Shown here piece by piece: positions 1 to 10,142 of a DNA stretch of 64,000 nt. The stretch's first letter is position 1. Each line of letters opens with the position of its first letter. A model generated the notes under the pieces. The model did no database searches. It was given only the letters and a program-made list of their open reading frames with translations, and was not told where the DNA came from. Position numbers and translations under genes: made by a program. Source of the DNA: Prorocentrum cordatum (lineage: Eukaryota; Sar; Dinophyceae; Prorocentrales; Prorocentraceae); contig CAUYUJ010016693.1 in the NCBI GenBank assembly GCA_963575745.1, positions 783,425 to 847,424 on the forward strand. Reading direction: 5' to 3'.

Positions 1-433
1 ATCACGCTGACGAAGAGCCACGATCTGGGCCAGATGGTCTCCGAGCCTTTGTAGGCGTCGCCCTTTGGAGTCGGCACTCGCGTAGCGTCGCGCCCCTGGG
101 CCTTCTGTGCCACGATGGACTTCCCTGCGTCGAGCTCATTCTCGAACCAGCTGAAGTATGTTTTTAAATCGTCGATGATGCTGGATGCTGTGCAGGCGTC
201 CGCCATTGTAACTCCAGCCCCATGTGGATCGTCCTCGCCCTTAGTGCCGATCATCTGCTCTTGCGTCGCGTACGGAAGGTAAGACCAGCAGGAGAAAGGA
301 TCCAACCACACGTGCATGCAACTTTTCTTTTTTTTGAGGACAATGTCGCTGCCCTCGATGGTAAATGTTTTCACCATCTTCTGGCCCTGGCCCCTGGCGC
401 ACGCTAGTGCGCGTGCGCGAGATGCAGCGCCTG
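1..433 (-). CDS. conserved-looking protein of unknown function, partial (runs off left edge)
   Basis: An open minus-strand frame, mostly G/C at third positions, runs from about 433 to base 1 without a stop. The first in-frame ATG is at 375-377 (protein begins MVKTFTIEGSDIVLKKKK). Upstream the frame enters a pyrimidine-rich stretch ending in CAG (434-436 region), which looks like a 3' splice site, so this may be an internal exon. Recognisable features are a Lys run (KKKK), an aromatic stretch (HVWLDPFSCWSYLPYATQEQ), a helical acidic segment (SIIDDLKTYFSWFENELDAG) and a C-terminal part with GSETIWPRSWLF. I recognise no catalytic domain. It resembles multi-copy dinoflagellate proteins I have seen, but that is recollection, not a search. 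The Lys run is encoded by an A-rich tract at 325-336 (eight T on the plus strand), a place where an indel would break the frame. The C-terminus lies outside the window. Confidence 0.6.
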
Positions 434-1065
434 CTGAGAGCCAGAACCGCTCCGGAAGACAAGGGAGAGGGGAGAAGGGGCTCGCGAAAGCGGCGACAGT
501 TACGCAGTGCAGGGAGGCGTGGCCACCTTTAAACTGGATCTGCGTACCCCCCTCCACACACACAATGAGGGGGTTCCCCCAACGATGATCACCCCGATGC
601 GGCGGCGACGGGTCCGTCGGGGACAGATGCGCAAAAACGATCTGTCCGCCGCGCGGAACTATTGAGAAGTTATTGTAAAAAGTTGTGCGATGTGCGATGG
701 GCGCGCCGTGGACAGTGAAGTTCAACCATGCGTGGCGCGCAATTTTTTCGGTGCGACGGCGACGGCGGGTGGCCAGACAGATGCGCAGTACGCAACCAAG
801 CACGTTCGCCGACGGCGCGACAGCGACCGGCGAGGCCGCGACAGATAGACAGTTCGTTTGTTTCCGGAGAACTCCCAAGATAGACTGTGGGAAGGATGGG
901 GAAGCCATTCTGCTTCACCCTTGGTGCCTTTGCAGGGCCGCTTGGGGCCGTTTCGCCTGAGACGTCGTCGCAACATGGAGACGTCGGCCCGAGAAAAGCC
1001 AACGTGGCCTTCACCATGCACACACATCTCTGCAGCGCACGCAATGGCCAAAACACAATATAAAA
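434..1065. other. no gene seen
   Basis: GC-rich stretch with short open frames on both strands, none with convincing codon bias or domains. Contains GACGGCG-type short repeats around 757-840 that recur at 2950-3090. Confidence 0.5.
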
Positions 1066-1371
1066 ATCCCACCAGCCCTTTGGGCGTGAGTGGTTTAAAG
1101 AGCCCTCTCTGTCCTCAACCCCCTTCTTCCCCTTGGGGGAGGGGTTTACCCCTCCCCCTACCCCCTCCCCCTGGGCCTGGAAGGGGCGTTTCGCGGGTCG
1201 TTGGGTCACCGAAGATGGCCTAAGATGGCGCCAAGAGGGCCCAAGAGAGCTCAAGGTGACCTCCAAGATCGCTCAAGATAGCCCTCGATGACTCAATATA
1301 GCTCCCAACATGCGTGCAAGACGCTCCAAGACCGCCCCAAGACGGCTCCACGCGGTCACGGGGCTCCCGAT
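1066..1371 (+). repeat. dispersed repeat family 'CAAGATGG', copy at 1.1 kb
   Basis: Begins with the conserved head ATCCCACCAGCCCTTTGGGC followed by GTGAGTGGTTTAAAG and a C-rich block. The tail is a degenerate 10-12 bp tandem motif of the form CAAGATGGCNCCAAGAGGGC. The same head plus tail occurs at 22.5, 49.9 and 50.5 kb (plus) and 15.4 kb (minus). No coding capacity; probably a non-autonomous element. Confidence 0.65.
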
Positions 1372-1382
1372 GCATCGTGTAA

Positions 1383-2860
1383 TTGTTTTATACCATCGGA
1401 GGCCATGTTAAGTTCAAAACTCAATGGTCAAAACCCAATGTAAATATTCACTATCTGGGCCCAAGAGAACCAATACAATATGCGAAGCGCGCGCGCGCTG
1501 GTGACCCGCGCGGGGCCGGGTCACCCGCGCGCGCGATGCATCCTGTATTGGTTTTATTCCATCGGAGGCCATGTTAAGGTGAAAACTCAATTGTCGAAAC
1601 CCAATGTAAGAATTCATTCTCTGGGCCCAAGAGGCGGCCATATAAATGTGGAAATATACAAGCCAATGCAATGTGCGAAGCGCGCGGGCGCGCTGGTGAC
1701 CCGCGCGGTGCCGGGTCACCCGCGCGCGCGCGCGATGCCTCCTGTATTGGCTTTATACAATCGGAGGCCATGTTAAGTTGAAAACTCAATGATCAAAACC
1801 CAATGTAAATATTCATTCTCTGGGCCCAAGAGGCGGCCATGCCAACGTCAAATATAGAAAACACAATACAATATGCGAGGCGCGCGGGCGCGCTGGTGAC
1901 CCGCGCGGTGCCGGGTCACCCGCGCGCGTGCGCGATGCCTCCTGTATTGGTTTTATACAATCGGAGGCCATGTTAATATGAAAACTCAATGATCAAAACC
2001 CAATGTAAATATTCATTCTCTGGGCCCAAGAGGCGGCCATGCCCACGTCAAATATAGAAAACACAATACAATGGGCGAGGCGAGCGCGGGCGCGCTGGTG
2101 ACCCGCGCGGGGCCGGGTCATCCGCGCGCGCGCGCGATGCATCCTGTATTGGTTTTATACAATCGGAGGCCATGTTAAGGTGAAAACTCAATTGTCCAAA
2201 CCCAATGTAAAAATTCATTCTCTGGGCCCAAGAGGCGGCCATATAAATGTGGGAAATATACAAACCAATGCAATATGCGAAGCGCGCGGGCGCGCTGGTG
2301 ACCCGCGCGGTGCCGGGTCACCCGCGCGCGCGCGCGATGCCTCCTGTATTGGTTTTATACAATCGGAGGCCATGTTAAGTTGAAAACTCAATGATCAAAA
2401 CCCAATGTAAATATTCATTCTCTGGGCCCAAGAGGCGGCCATGCCAACGTCAAATATAGAAAACACAATGCAATATGCGAGGCGCGCGGGCGCGCTGGTG
2501 ACCCGCGCGGTGCCGGGTCACCCGCGCGCGCGCGCGATGCCTCCTGTATTGGTTTTATACAATCGGAGGCCATGTTAAGTTGAAAACTCAATGATCAAAA
2601 CCCAATGTAAATATTCATTCTCTGGGCCCAAGAGGCGGCCATGCCAACGTCAAATATAGAAAACACAATACAATATGCGAGGCGAGCGCGGGCGCGCTGG
2701 CGACCCGCGCGGGGCCGGGTCACCCGCGCGCGCGCGATGCATCCTGTATTGGTTTTAGACAATCGGAGGCCATGTTAAGTTGAAAACTCAATGATCAAAC
2801 CCCAATGTAAATATTCACTCTCGAGGCCCAAGAGGCGGCCATGTAAACCTTGGCAGGTCT
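1383..2860. repeat. 200-bp tandem array (8 copies) with internal GC-rich hairpin
   Basis: The anchor TCGGAGGCCATGTTAA occurs at 1396, 1562, 1761, 1961, 2163, 2363, 2563 and 2763, i.e. spacing 166, 199, 200, 202, 200, 200, 200. Each unit has an AT-rich half (AAAACTCAATG..CAAAACCCAATG) and a GC-rich half containing the inverted repeat GGTGACCC..GGGTCACC with a 10-nt spacer, extended by GCGCGC runs on both sides. An outer weak inversion (AATACA..TGTATT) encloses the hairpin. All frames through it are open only because of composition; no gene. Confidence 0.9.
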
Positions 2861-3319
2861 TAGCAGCATTTCCATTCCCCTCCGTTTGGGTAACTGGAAG
2901 AAATGGGCCGCCACCAATGGATAGACGCCCCCCGCCAGTCAAGCCGCGCCGAGGGTGCGACGGCGCCCGGGGGATGGGCAGATAGACGGACAGAAGATGC
3001 GCAGACGTATCGGTGCGACGGCGCCTGGGGGGATAGATGTAGATACATGGATACGCCGCGCCAGCCAAGCAAAGCCGACGGTGCGGCGGCGAACGCTTTT
3101 TGAATATTGACCAGAACGGAGATCAATACAGGGGGAACCCCCCTATCACACACACACACACACGCACGCACACTGCGGCGACAGTTGCGCAATTGGCACC
3201 CTGAGGGGCCAGGGGGCGCGGTCTAATCCCTTCCTCGTTCTATCCCTCCCCCCGCGAATCGAACCGAGACCCTGCGGGGCTCATTCGGGCCTCTACGACC
3301 TTGGGGCGACCCTACGGGG
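2861..3319. other. no gene; imperfect short repeats and a CA run
   Basis: Two related segments (CCGAGGGTGCGACGGCGCC near 2950 and GGTGCGACGGCGCCTGG near 3012) with GATAGA motifs, then a short CA/GCA run at about 3150-3172. No convincing open frame. Confidence 0.5.
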
Positions 3320-3427
3320 CTGTTGTGGTGGTGGTGGTGGTGGCTGTGGTGGTGGTGGTGGTGGTGGTGGTGGTGGTGGTGGGTGTGCGCGTGTGCGCGT
3401 GTGCGCGCGTGTGTGTGTGTGTGTGTC

Positions 3428-3459
<32 letters not shown>

Positions 3460-3463
3460 TGTG

Positions 3464-3511
<48 letters not shown>

Positions 3512-3515
3512 TGGG

Positions 3516-3559
<44 letters not shown>

Positions 3560-3653
3560 TGTGGGTGTGGGTGTGGGTGTGGGTGTGGGTGTGGGTGTGG
3601 GTGTGGGTGTGGGTGTGGGTGTGGGTGTGGGTGTGTGTGTGTGTGTGCGTGTG

Positions 3654-3693
<40 letters not shown>

Positions 3694-3915
3694 TGTTTGT
3701 GTGTGTGTGTGGGTGTGTGTGCGCGTGTGCGTGCGTGTGCGTGTGCGTGTGTGGGGGTGCGTGCGTGTTTGTATGCGTGTGTGTGTTTGAGTGGGTGGTG
3801 GTGGTGTTGGCGTTGGTGGTGGTGGTGGTGTTGATGTTGGCGGTGGCGGGGGTGTTGGTGGTGGCAGCGGTGGTGGCGGCGGTGTTGGTGGTGGCGGTGG
3901 TGGCGGGGGTGGTGG
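3320..3915. repeat. compound microsatellite (GGT, GT, GA, GCGT, GGGTGT)
   Basis: About 600 bp of successive simple repeats: (GGT)n at 3325-3380, (GT)n/(GA)n to 3475, (GCGT)n to 3560, (GGGTGT)n to 3630, (GCGT)n again, then GGT/GGC repeats. The long Val/Gly/Cys-rich or His/Pro-rich translations are low-complexity artefacts. Confidence 0.95.
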
Positions 3916-3926
3916 TCCGCACAGAA

Positions 3927-4720
3927 TCAGAAATTCCACGCGCGCAAAAATTCCAGCTGCCAACCGCCAAGGAATCGGCACGCGGCGGGCAACCCTCGTG
4001 GAACTGCGCGCTTCTGCGACAGCTGCCTCAGCAACACGTGGCAGCAGCGCATCAGTTCATTATGGAAAAGCGTCTGCCCGCGCGCAGAGCTGGGCCATGC
4101 CACGAAAACCACCTCGTCCTCTTGCACGCGGCACGCCCTCAGGCGTGGGAAATGCTCGAATGCCGCTTTGAGCGCGCTCACCACCTCGGGCTTGGACGGC
4201 CTAACCCGCTTCTTCCGCCTTGCCCCGCCCTCCTGGTCCTTCGCGGCCACGTTGCAGTTGTCGACGCAGGCGTTCACGGGGGGCCGGCTGCGCCCCGCGA
4301 GGAGCACGCGGCGAATGAGCTCCCTGTCCTTGAACATTGCCTTCGCGAAAAGCATGCGCCCCACCTCGCCGAGGCCTTCCTTGTCGAAATCTTCCTCGCT
4401 CGGCAGGTCGCTGAACTGCAGCGCTTGCACCTCCGAAGAAAACGCGTCCTCGTCCGGGGGGGCCGGAACAAACGCGTCGCCCTCTCCGGCGCCGACGGCA
4501 GCGGGCTGCGAAATGGCGGGCCCCTCTGCCGCGGAGCCCGCGACCGGCGGCGCGTCCGCGGCATATCTGACTGCAACCAGCGGCGGCGGCGACCCGGAAG
4601 TCACCGGCGGCTGCGCGGCGAGAGGCGCGCCGAAGCCATCCGCGGAGTACTGGCCGCGAACAGGCCGGGCCAAGCGATTCTGCAACTCCTCGCCCTCGCC
4701 CTCGCTGTCGTCGTCTTTAC
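3927..4720 (-). CDS. probable last exon(s) downstream of the NTPase gene, unknown function
   Basis: An open minus-strand frame of about 264 residues with strong G/C third positions. It follows a good 3' splice-site candidate (pyrimidine stretch CCCCTTTCTTTTCACC then CCGCAG, ending near 4721). The exon starts with an acidic stretch (GKDDDSEGEGEE), continues with a Pro/Ala-rich linker, a second acidic patch (PPDEDAF) and a helical segment around MLFAKAMFKDRELIRRVLLAG. A basic cluster (RRKKRVRPSKPE) is followed by a compact region with FEHFPRLRACRVQEDEVVF and ends before the 3.3-3.9 kb microsatellite. I recognise no family. The spacing (the preceding ORF ends at 4758) and same strand suggest it belongs to the same transcription unit as the P-loop protein. 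It could instead be an independent gene. Confidence 0.5.
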
Positions 4721-4757
4721 CTGCGGGCGGCGGTGAAAAGAAAGGGGGGGGGCGGGG

Positions 4758-6376
4758 TCAACCGGGGGCGCGCAAGGGCGCGCGCGGGCAGATGAGAGGC
4801 GCGGGGGGGGGGGGCGCCAGCATTTGGAAAAACCCGCGGGCGCCGACTTCGTCCAGAGCAGCTCGCCAAATGTCCCGGATGGCGAGGCTGATGTCGAGCA
4901 TGCGCCTGGCGCACTGGACGTGGTCAGCGGCGATGATCGGCAACCCGGAAGCCTCGTCCAAGGTGCCCCCGCCCACGGCGTGATCCAGGACAGCCAGGAG
5001 AGCGGCCTGGACGCCCTGCTGGCCAGCGGCATTGGACTCCAACGCGGAGATCGTCGCATCGTCGTCCGCGCGGAGCTGCGCGCGGATGCCCTGGGCCACC
5101 TGATTGCCCGCCATGATCTTGCGAGCCTCCACGTCGAAAGGCAAGGTCGCCTGCGGCTTCGTGGCGAAGAGTTACGCAACCTTCTTGGCGCCGGCCTGGA
5201 CGTGCTCGGCGGGGTCCGCCAATTCCCCCCTGTTTGAAATCCTGAACTCGGTCCGCACAGGCGCGTCGCCCGCGCTGGGCGGCGTCGCGCGCAAGTATCG
5301 GAAACGGAAACGGGATTCTTCCCCATCTGGGAATTCCACCTTGTATTCGCCGGGGGCGCCCGCGAAGCTGCAACCCCGGGGGGCAGCCGGCGGCGCCCCC
5401 GCCTCCCCGTCGCCCCTCTGCAAGGCCTGGGCCGCGGCACCCAGCGCGTCGAGGAAGGTCTCCCAATCAAACGTCCGCGCCTGCTGGGGCGTGAGCGGCA
5501 GCCAGGCCCACGCGGACACGCCAGGCGGAAGGCGGCTCGCCGCGGGCAGCGCGGCGCGGCGGGGAGTGGAATGGTCGATGCAGATGACGAACCTTTCCTT
5601 GGTGCGCGCCGTGTGATTGCCCACGCCCCCCCGGTCCATGGCAATGAACTTCTCGGGGCGCCGGTTCCCGAGGAGAGACACCGACGCGCGCTTGCCGCGG
5701 GACTCGCCGAAGGTCGCGCTTGTCCGGGTGGCGCGCCTCGTCTGGCCACTGCCGATGAGAGCATTCAAAGTGGATGCGTGGACGACGGGCGCGCGGTCCT
5801 TGTCTCCGCCCCCGCGGCCGGCGGTCAGAAGGCCGAGGCCGTCCCAAAACTCGTGCGCCTCGTCCAAATTGAAAGCCCTGCCGCACCGCACATCTGACTG
5901 TTTGAAATCGGCAACCCGCCCGTCCCCCTCCGCGAAGTCGACGAGGGGGAAGCTGGTGGAGCACCGGTAGAAGAACTCAGTGATCGTGAAGCTCTGAAGG
6001 CAGATGCTCTTCACGGTGACGGGGGGGCCCTGGTCGAGGAGCGAGTCGACGCGGTCGCCGATGACGTCGTCGCACGCGTCGAAGATCTGCTCGCACACGC
6101 TGAACAAGCGACTCTTGCCCGCCTGGGCGTTTCCAATTTGGAAAACTGGGGCGAAGAGTGGCGTGGGTTTCTGGCTCCAGATCTTGACGGCGGCGCCGTT
6201 CGTGAGCGCCGCCATGGAGCCCGCGACCATGAGAGCCGACGTGTAGTATCCCTGGCAAGTGGTGTTCACGATGGGCTCCAAGAACTCGCGCACCTTTTCG
6301 GGGAGGTGCTCCGTCGGGCAGAATTCAGGATCACAGAAGTCGCAGTGCTCATGCGACTCATGGGCGCCAATGGTTA
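4758..6376 (-). CDS. P-loop NTPase, DUF3987/primase-helicase-like, 5'-truncated, one in-frame stop
   Basis: Reading leftwards from about 6376, one frame stays open except for a single TAA at 5172-5174. Near its start are Cys/His residues of zinc-binding type (HCDFCDPEFC). It then carries a Walker A motif, GNAQAGKSRLF (about 6120-6150), and an acidic Walker-B-like FNLDEAHEFW (about 5850-5880). Further on is a block SLLGNRRPEKFIAMDRGG, reminiscent of the 'xGxxQPexl' segment of DUF3987 proteins. After the stop the helical C-terminal part continues in the same frame (FDVEARKIMAGNQVAQGIRA onward to 4758). No in-frame ATG is found; upstream the frame runs directly into the AT-rich satellite at 6377, so the 5' end is missing or separated by introns. 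A 30-nt GT..CAG segment contains the stop and would leave the frame intact if removed, but is far below normal intron size. Family assignment is by motif only. Confidence 0.6.
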
Positions 6377-7265
6377 CACAGTGCCAATGGTTAAATGAGC
6401 CAGGGAGCCGCGAAAATAATTGACTACATCATCAAATAAGTAATTAATGATTTACATATTCGCTTGCGTGCTCATTGTAATAATCATTTAGACTATCATC
6501 CAATCCGTATCGTTCCGCGCCTCCTCCACACAGTGCCAATGGTTAAATGAGCAAGGGAACCACGCAAATAATTCAATACATGATTACATAATTATTTGCT
6601 TAGTTTCATGTTCGCTTGCGTGCTCATTGGAATAATCATTTAGATTATCATCCAATCCGTATCATTCCGCGCCTCCTCCACACAGTGCCAAGGGTCAAAT
6701 GAGCAAGGGAACCACGCAAATAATTAAATAAATACTTAAATACTTAAATAAATACTTAAATCATTATTTAATCATCTACATGTTCGCTTGCGCGCTCATT
6801 GGGAGTAGCCATTTTGAGTAGCATTCAATCCGTCATCGTTCCGAGCCCCCGCCACGCAGTGCCATTGGTTAAATGAGCAAAGCAACCATGCAAATAATTG
6901 AATACATAGTTAACTAATTATTTAATTACTTACTTATTTACATGTTCGCTGACGTGCTCATTGAAATAACAATGTTGATGAGCATTCAATCAGTCATCGT
7001 TCCAAGCCCCCGCCACACAGTGCCATTGGTTAAATGAGCAATGGAACCACGCAAATAAGTAAATACAAAATTAAATCATTACTTAATTATTGACATGTTC
7101 GCTTGCGTGCTCATCGAAATAACCATTTTGATTAGCATTCAATCCGCCATCGTTCCGCGCCTCCCCCATGCAGTGTCAATGATTAAATGAGCAAGGGAGC
7201 TAATTACGCAAATATTTAAATCCATAATTAAATAACTGTTTTATTGCTTACATGTTCGCTTGCGT
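6377..7265. repeat. AT-rich satellite, block 1 (6 units of 152-174 bp)
   Basis: Anchor CACAGTGCCAATGGTTAAAT (with variants) at 6377, 6529, 6681, 6855, 7016 and 7169, spacing 152, 152, 174, 161, 153. Each unit contains GAGCAAGGGAACCACGCAAA, an A/T-only stretch of variable length, then ACATGTTCGCTTGCGTGCTC and ATTCAATCCGTCATCGTTCC. Length variation lies in the AT-only part. It abuts the truncated NTPase gene. Confidence 0.9.
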
Positions 7266-7600
7266 TAATCATTTACAACATGATATGAAATGAATATGTT
7301 TAGCCATTCTCTGTAAAACCCCGAGCACCCGCCTGAAAAATACAATACAAGAGCATAGTTCCTGCTTGCAGAACAATAGAATATGAAAGTGCCAAACGAT
7401 TGTCTATGAGAATGCGGAGCCCGACCCGAAAATTCAAAAAAGACCATAGTTTCCTGCTTACAGAACAGTAGATGAAGATTATGCCAGTCGATTCTGTCAG
7501 AATTCGGGCCCCGGCCTGAAAATTCAAAAAAAGGCCATAGCTTCCTGCTTACAAAGCAGAACCCGGCCTGGAATTCAACAAAAAAACAGTTTCCTGCCGG
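7266..7600. repeat. duplicated unique block, copy 1
   Basis: Contains GAGCATAGTTCCTGCTTGCAG and three internal related segments with 'CCTGAAAATTCAAAAAAG'. It is about 90% the same as 8806-9104. Part of the two-copy composite that spans 6377-10142. No gene. Confidence 0.8.
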
Positions 7601-7845
7601 CCAACCGGCCAATCGGCCAACCAGCCAACCCACCGGCCAACCAGCCAACCAACCAACCAACCAACCTGTTTGTGATGAAACCGGCCAATCAACCAGCCAA
7701 CCGACCAACAAACCCTCCAGCCAGCTGGCCAACCAACCAACCAACCGACCAACGGGCCAACCAACCAACCAACCAAGCGGCAAACCAACCAACCAACCGG
7801 CCAACCAACCAACCCACCAACCAACCAACCAAACGACCAAGCAAC
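7601..7845. repeat. CCAA/CCGGCCAA minisatellite, copy 1
   Basis: Degenerate tandem (CCAA)n and (CCGGCCAA)n. The second copy is at 9105-9365 with the shared phrase GTTTGTGATGAAACCGGCCA. Open frames are artefacts. Confidence 0.9.
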
Positions 7846-8089
7846 GGTGTCTGGTGTCCGGTGTCCAATGTGTCCAGTGTCCGGCATCCGGCGTCTGGCG
7901 TCCAACGTCCGGTGTCCGGTGTCCGGTGTCCGGTGTCCGGTGTCCAGTGTCCGGTGTCCGATGTCCGGTGTCCGGTGTCTGGCATCCGGCGTCTGGCGTC
8001 CAGCGTCCGGTGTCCGGTTCTGGCGTCTGGTGTCCGGTGTCCGGACACCAGACACCAGACACCAGAAGGGCCAGACACCAGACACCAGA
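7846..8089. repeat. GGTGTCC heptamer minisatellite, copy 1, with strand flip
   Basis: Tandem GGTGTCC (variants GGCATCC, GGCGTCT) to about 8040; it then switches to the reverse complement (GGACACC, AGACACC) up to 8089, creating the perfect palindrome GGTGTCCGGACACC at the switch. It directly joins satellite block 2. Confidence 0.9.
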
Positions 8090-8805
8090 CACAGTGCCAA
8101 TGCTTAAATGAACAAGGGAATCACGCAAATAATTAGATAGATAATTAACTAATTATTTAAGTATTTACATGTTCGCTTGCGTGCTCATTGTAATAATCAT
8201 TTAGATCACCATCCAATCCGCATCGTTCCGCGTCTCCCCCACACAGTGACAATGCTTAAATGAGCAAGGGAACCGCGCAAACAATTGAATACATAATTAC
8301 ATAATTATTGAATTATTTACATGTTCGCTTGCGTGCTCATTGAAATAATACTTTAGATTGTCATCCAATCCGTATCGTTCCGCGCCTCCTCCACACAGTG
8401 CCAAGGGTCAAATGAGCAAGGGAACCACGCAAATAATTAAATAAATACTTAAATAATTATCTAATCATCTACATGTTCACTTGCGTGCTCATTGGAAGTG
8501 GCCATTTTGAGTAGCATTCAATCCGTCATCGTTCCGCGCCTCCTCCACGCAGTGCCAATAGTTAAATGAGCAAAAGAACCACGCAAATAATTAAATAAAT
8601 AGTTAACTAATTATTTGATTACTTACTTATTTACATGTTCGCTTACGGGCTCATTGGAATAACCATGTTGATTAGCATTAAATCCGCCATCGTTCCGCGA
8701 CTCCCCCACGCAGTGTCAATGATTAAATGAGCAAGGGAGCTACGCAAATAATTAAATCCATAATTAAATAACTGTTTTATTGCTTACATGTTCGCTTGCG
8801 TTATG
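8090..8805. repeat. AT-rich satellite, block 2 (5 units)
   Basis: Same unit as block 1, anchors at 8090, 8242, 8394, 8549 and 8709 (spacing 152, 152, 155, 160). It lacks the unit corresponding to 7016. Confidence 0.9.
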
Positions 8806-9104
8806 ATATGAAATGAATATGTTAAACCCCGAGCATCCGCCTGAAAATACAATACAAGAGCATAGTTCCTGCTTGCAGAACAATAGAGAATGAAAGTGCC
8901 AAACGATTGTCTATGAGAATGCGGAGCCCGACCAGAAAATTCAAAAAAGACCATAGTTTCCTGCTTACAGAACAGTAGATGAAAATTATGCCAATCGATT
9001 CTGTCAGAATTCGGACCCCGGCCTGAAAATTCAAAAAAAGGCCATACCTTCCTGCTTACAAAACAGAACCCGGCCTGGAGATTCAACAAAAAACTATAGT
9101 TTCC
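8806..9104. repeat. duplicated unique block, copy 2
   Basis: Matches 7266-7600 with small indels; shares CGAGCATCCGCCTGAAAATA-type start and the repeated 'CCTGCTTACAGAACAGTAGA'. No gene. Confidence 0.8.
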
Positions 9105-9365
9105 TGCCAACCAACCGGCCAACTAACCAACCAACCGGCCAACCGGCCCATCGGCCAACCAGCCAACGCACCGGCCAACCAGCCAACCAACCAACCAACC
9201 AACCAACCAACCTGTTTGTAATGAAACCGGCCAATCAACCAGCCAACCGACCAACAAACCAACCAACCGACCAACGGGCCAACCAACCAACCAACCAGGC
9301 GGCAAACCAACCAACCAACCAACCAGCCAACCAACAAACCCACAAACCAACCAACAAAACGACCA
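9105..9365. repeat. CCAA minisatellite, copy 2
   Basis: Tandem CCAACCAA/CCGGCCAA as in copy 1; ends in CAAACAACG immediately before the heptamer array. Confidence 0.9.
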
Positions 9366-10142
9366 AACAACGGTGTCCGGTGTCCGGAGTCCAGTGTCCG
9401 GTGTCGGGTGTCCGGTGTCCGGTATCCGGCGTCGGGCGTCCAACGTCCAGCATCCGGTGTCCGGTGTCCGGTGCCCGATGTCCGGTGTCCGGTGTCCGGC
9501 ATCCGGCGTCCGGCGTCCGATGTCGCGGGTGTCTGGTGTCCGGTGTCTGGTGTCCGGTGTCCGGTGTCCGGTGCCGGGTGTCCGGTGTCCGGTGTCCGGT
9601 GTCCGGTGTCCGGTGTCAGGTCTCCGGTCTCCGGTGTCTGGTGTCCGGCGTCCAGTCCAGTGTCCGGTGCCCGGTGTCCGGTGTCCAGTGTCCAATGTCT
9701 GGTGTCCGGTGTCCGGTGTCCGATGGCTGGTGTCTGGTGTGCGGTGTCCGGTGTCCGGTGTCTGGTGTCCGGTGTCCGGTGTCCGGTGTCGGATGTCCGG
9801 TGGCCGGTGTCCGGTGTCTGGTGGCCGGTGTCCGGTGTCTGGTGTCCGGTGTCCGGTGTCCGGTGCCCGGTGTCCGGTGCCCGCGGTGCCCGGTGTCCGG
9901 TGTCCTGTGTCCGGTGTCTGGTGCCCGGTGTCGGGTGTCCGGTGTCGGGTGTCTGGTGTCCGGTGTCCGGTGGCCGGTGGCCGGTGTCCGGTGTCCGGTG
10001 TCCGTTGTCCGGTGTCCGGTGTCCGGTGCCCGGTGTCCGGTGCCCGGTGCCCGGTGTCCGGTGTCCGGTGTCTGGTGTCCGGTGTCCGGTGTCCGGTGTC
10101 CGGTGTCCGGAGTCCGGTGTCCGGTGTCCGGTGTCTGGTGCT
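9366..10142. repeat. GGTGTCC heptamer minisatellite, copy 2 (about 110 units)
   Basis: About 775 bp of GGTGTCC with variants (GGTGCCC, GGTGTCT, GGTGGCC). Because 7 is not a multiple of 3, a 21-bp period gives a stop-free RCPVSGV-type repeat in all frames. This copy is three times longer than copy 1. No evidence of translation. Confidence 0.95.

Noticed and set aside
1383-2860. CRISPR-like array
   Set aside because: The 200-bp units have no short repeat/unique spacer structure and the genome is eukaryotic.
3223-4736. Long Val/Gly/Cys-rich or His/Thr-rich ORFs over the GT microsatellite
   Set aside because: Pure simple-repeat translations on both strands; no codon bias or domain.
6795-6830. 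GTAGCCATTTTG inside the AT-rich satellite, identical to 12 nt of DinoSL
   Set aside because: Other satellite units at the same place read ATAACCATTTTG or GTGGCCATTTTG, so the match is a chance variant of the unit.
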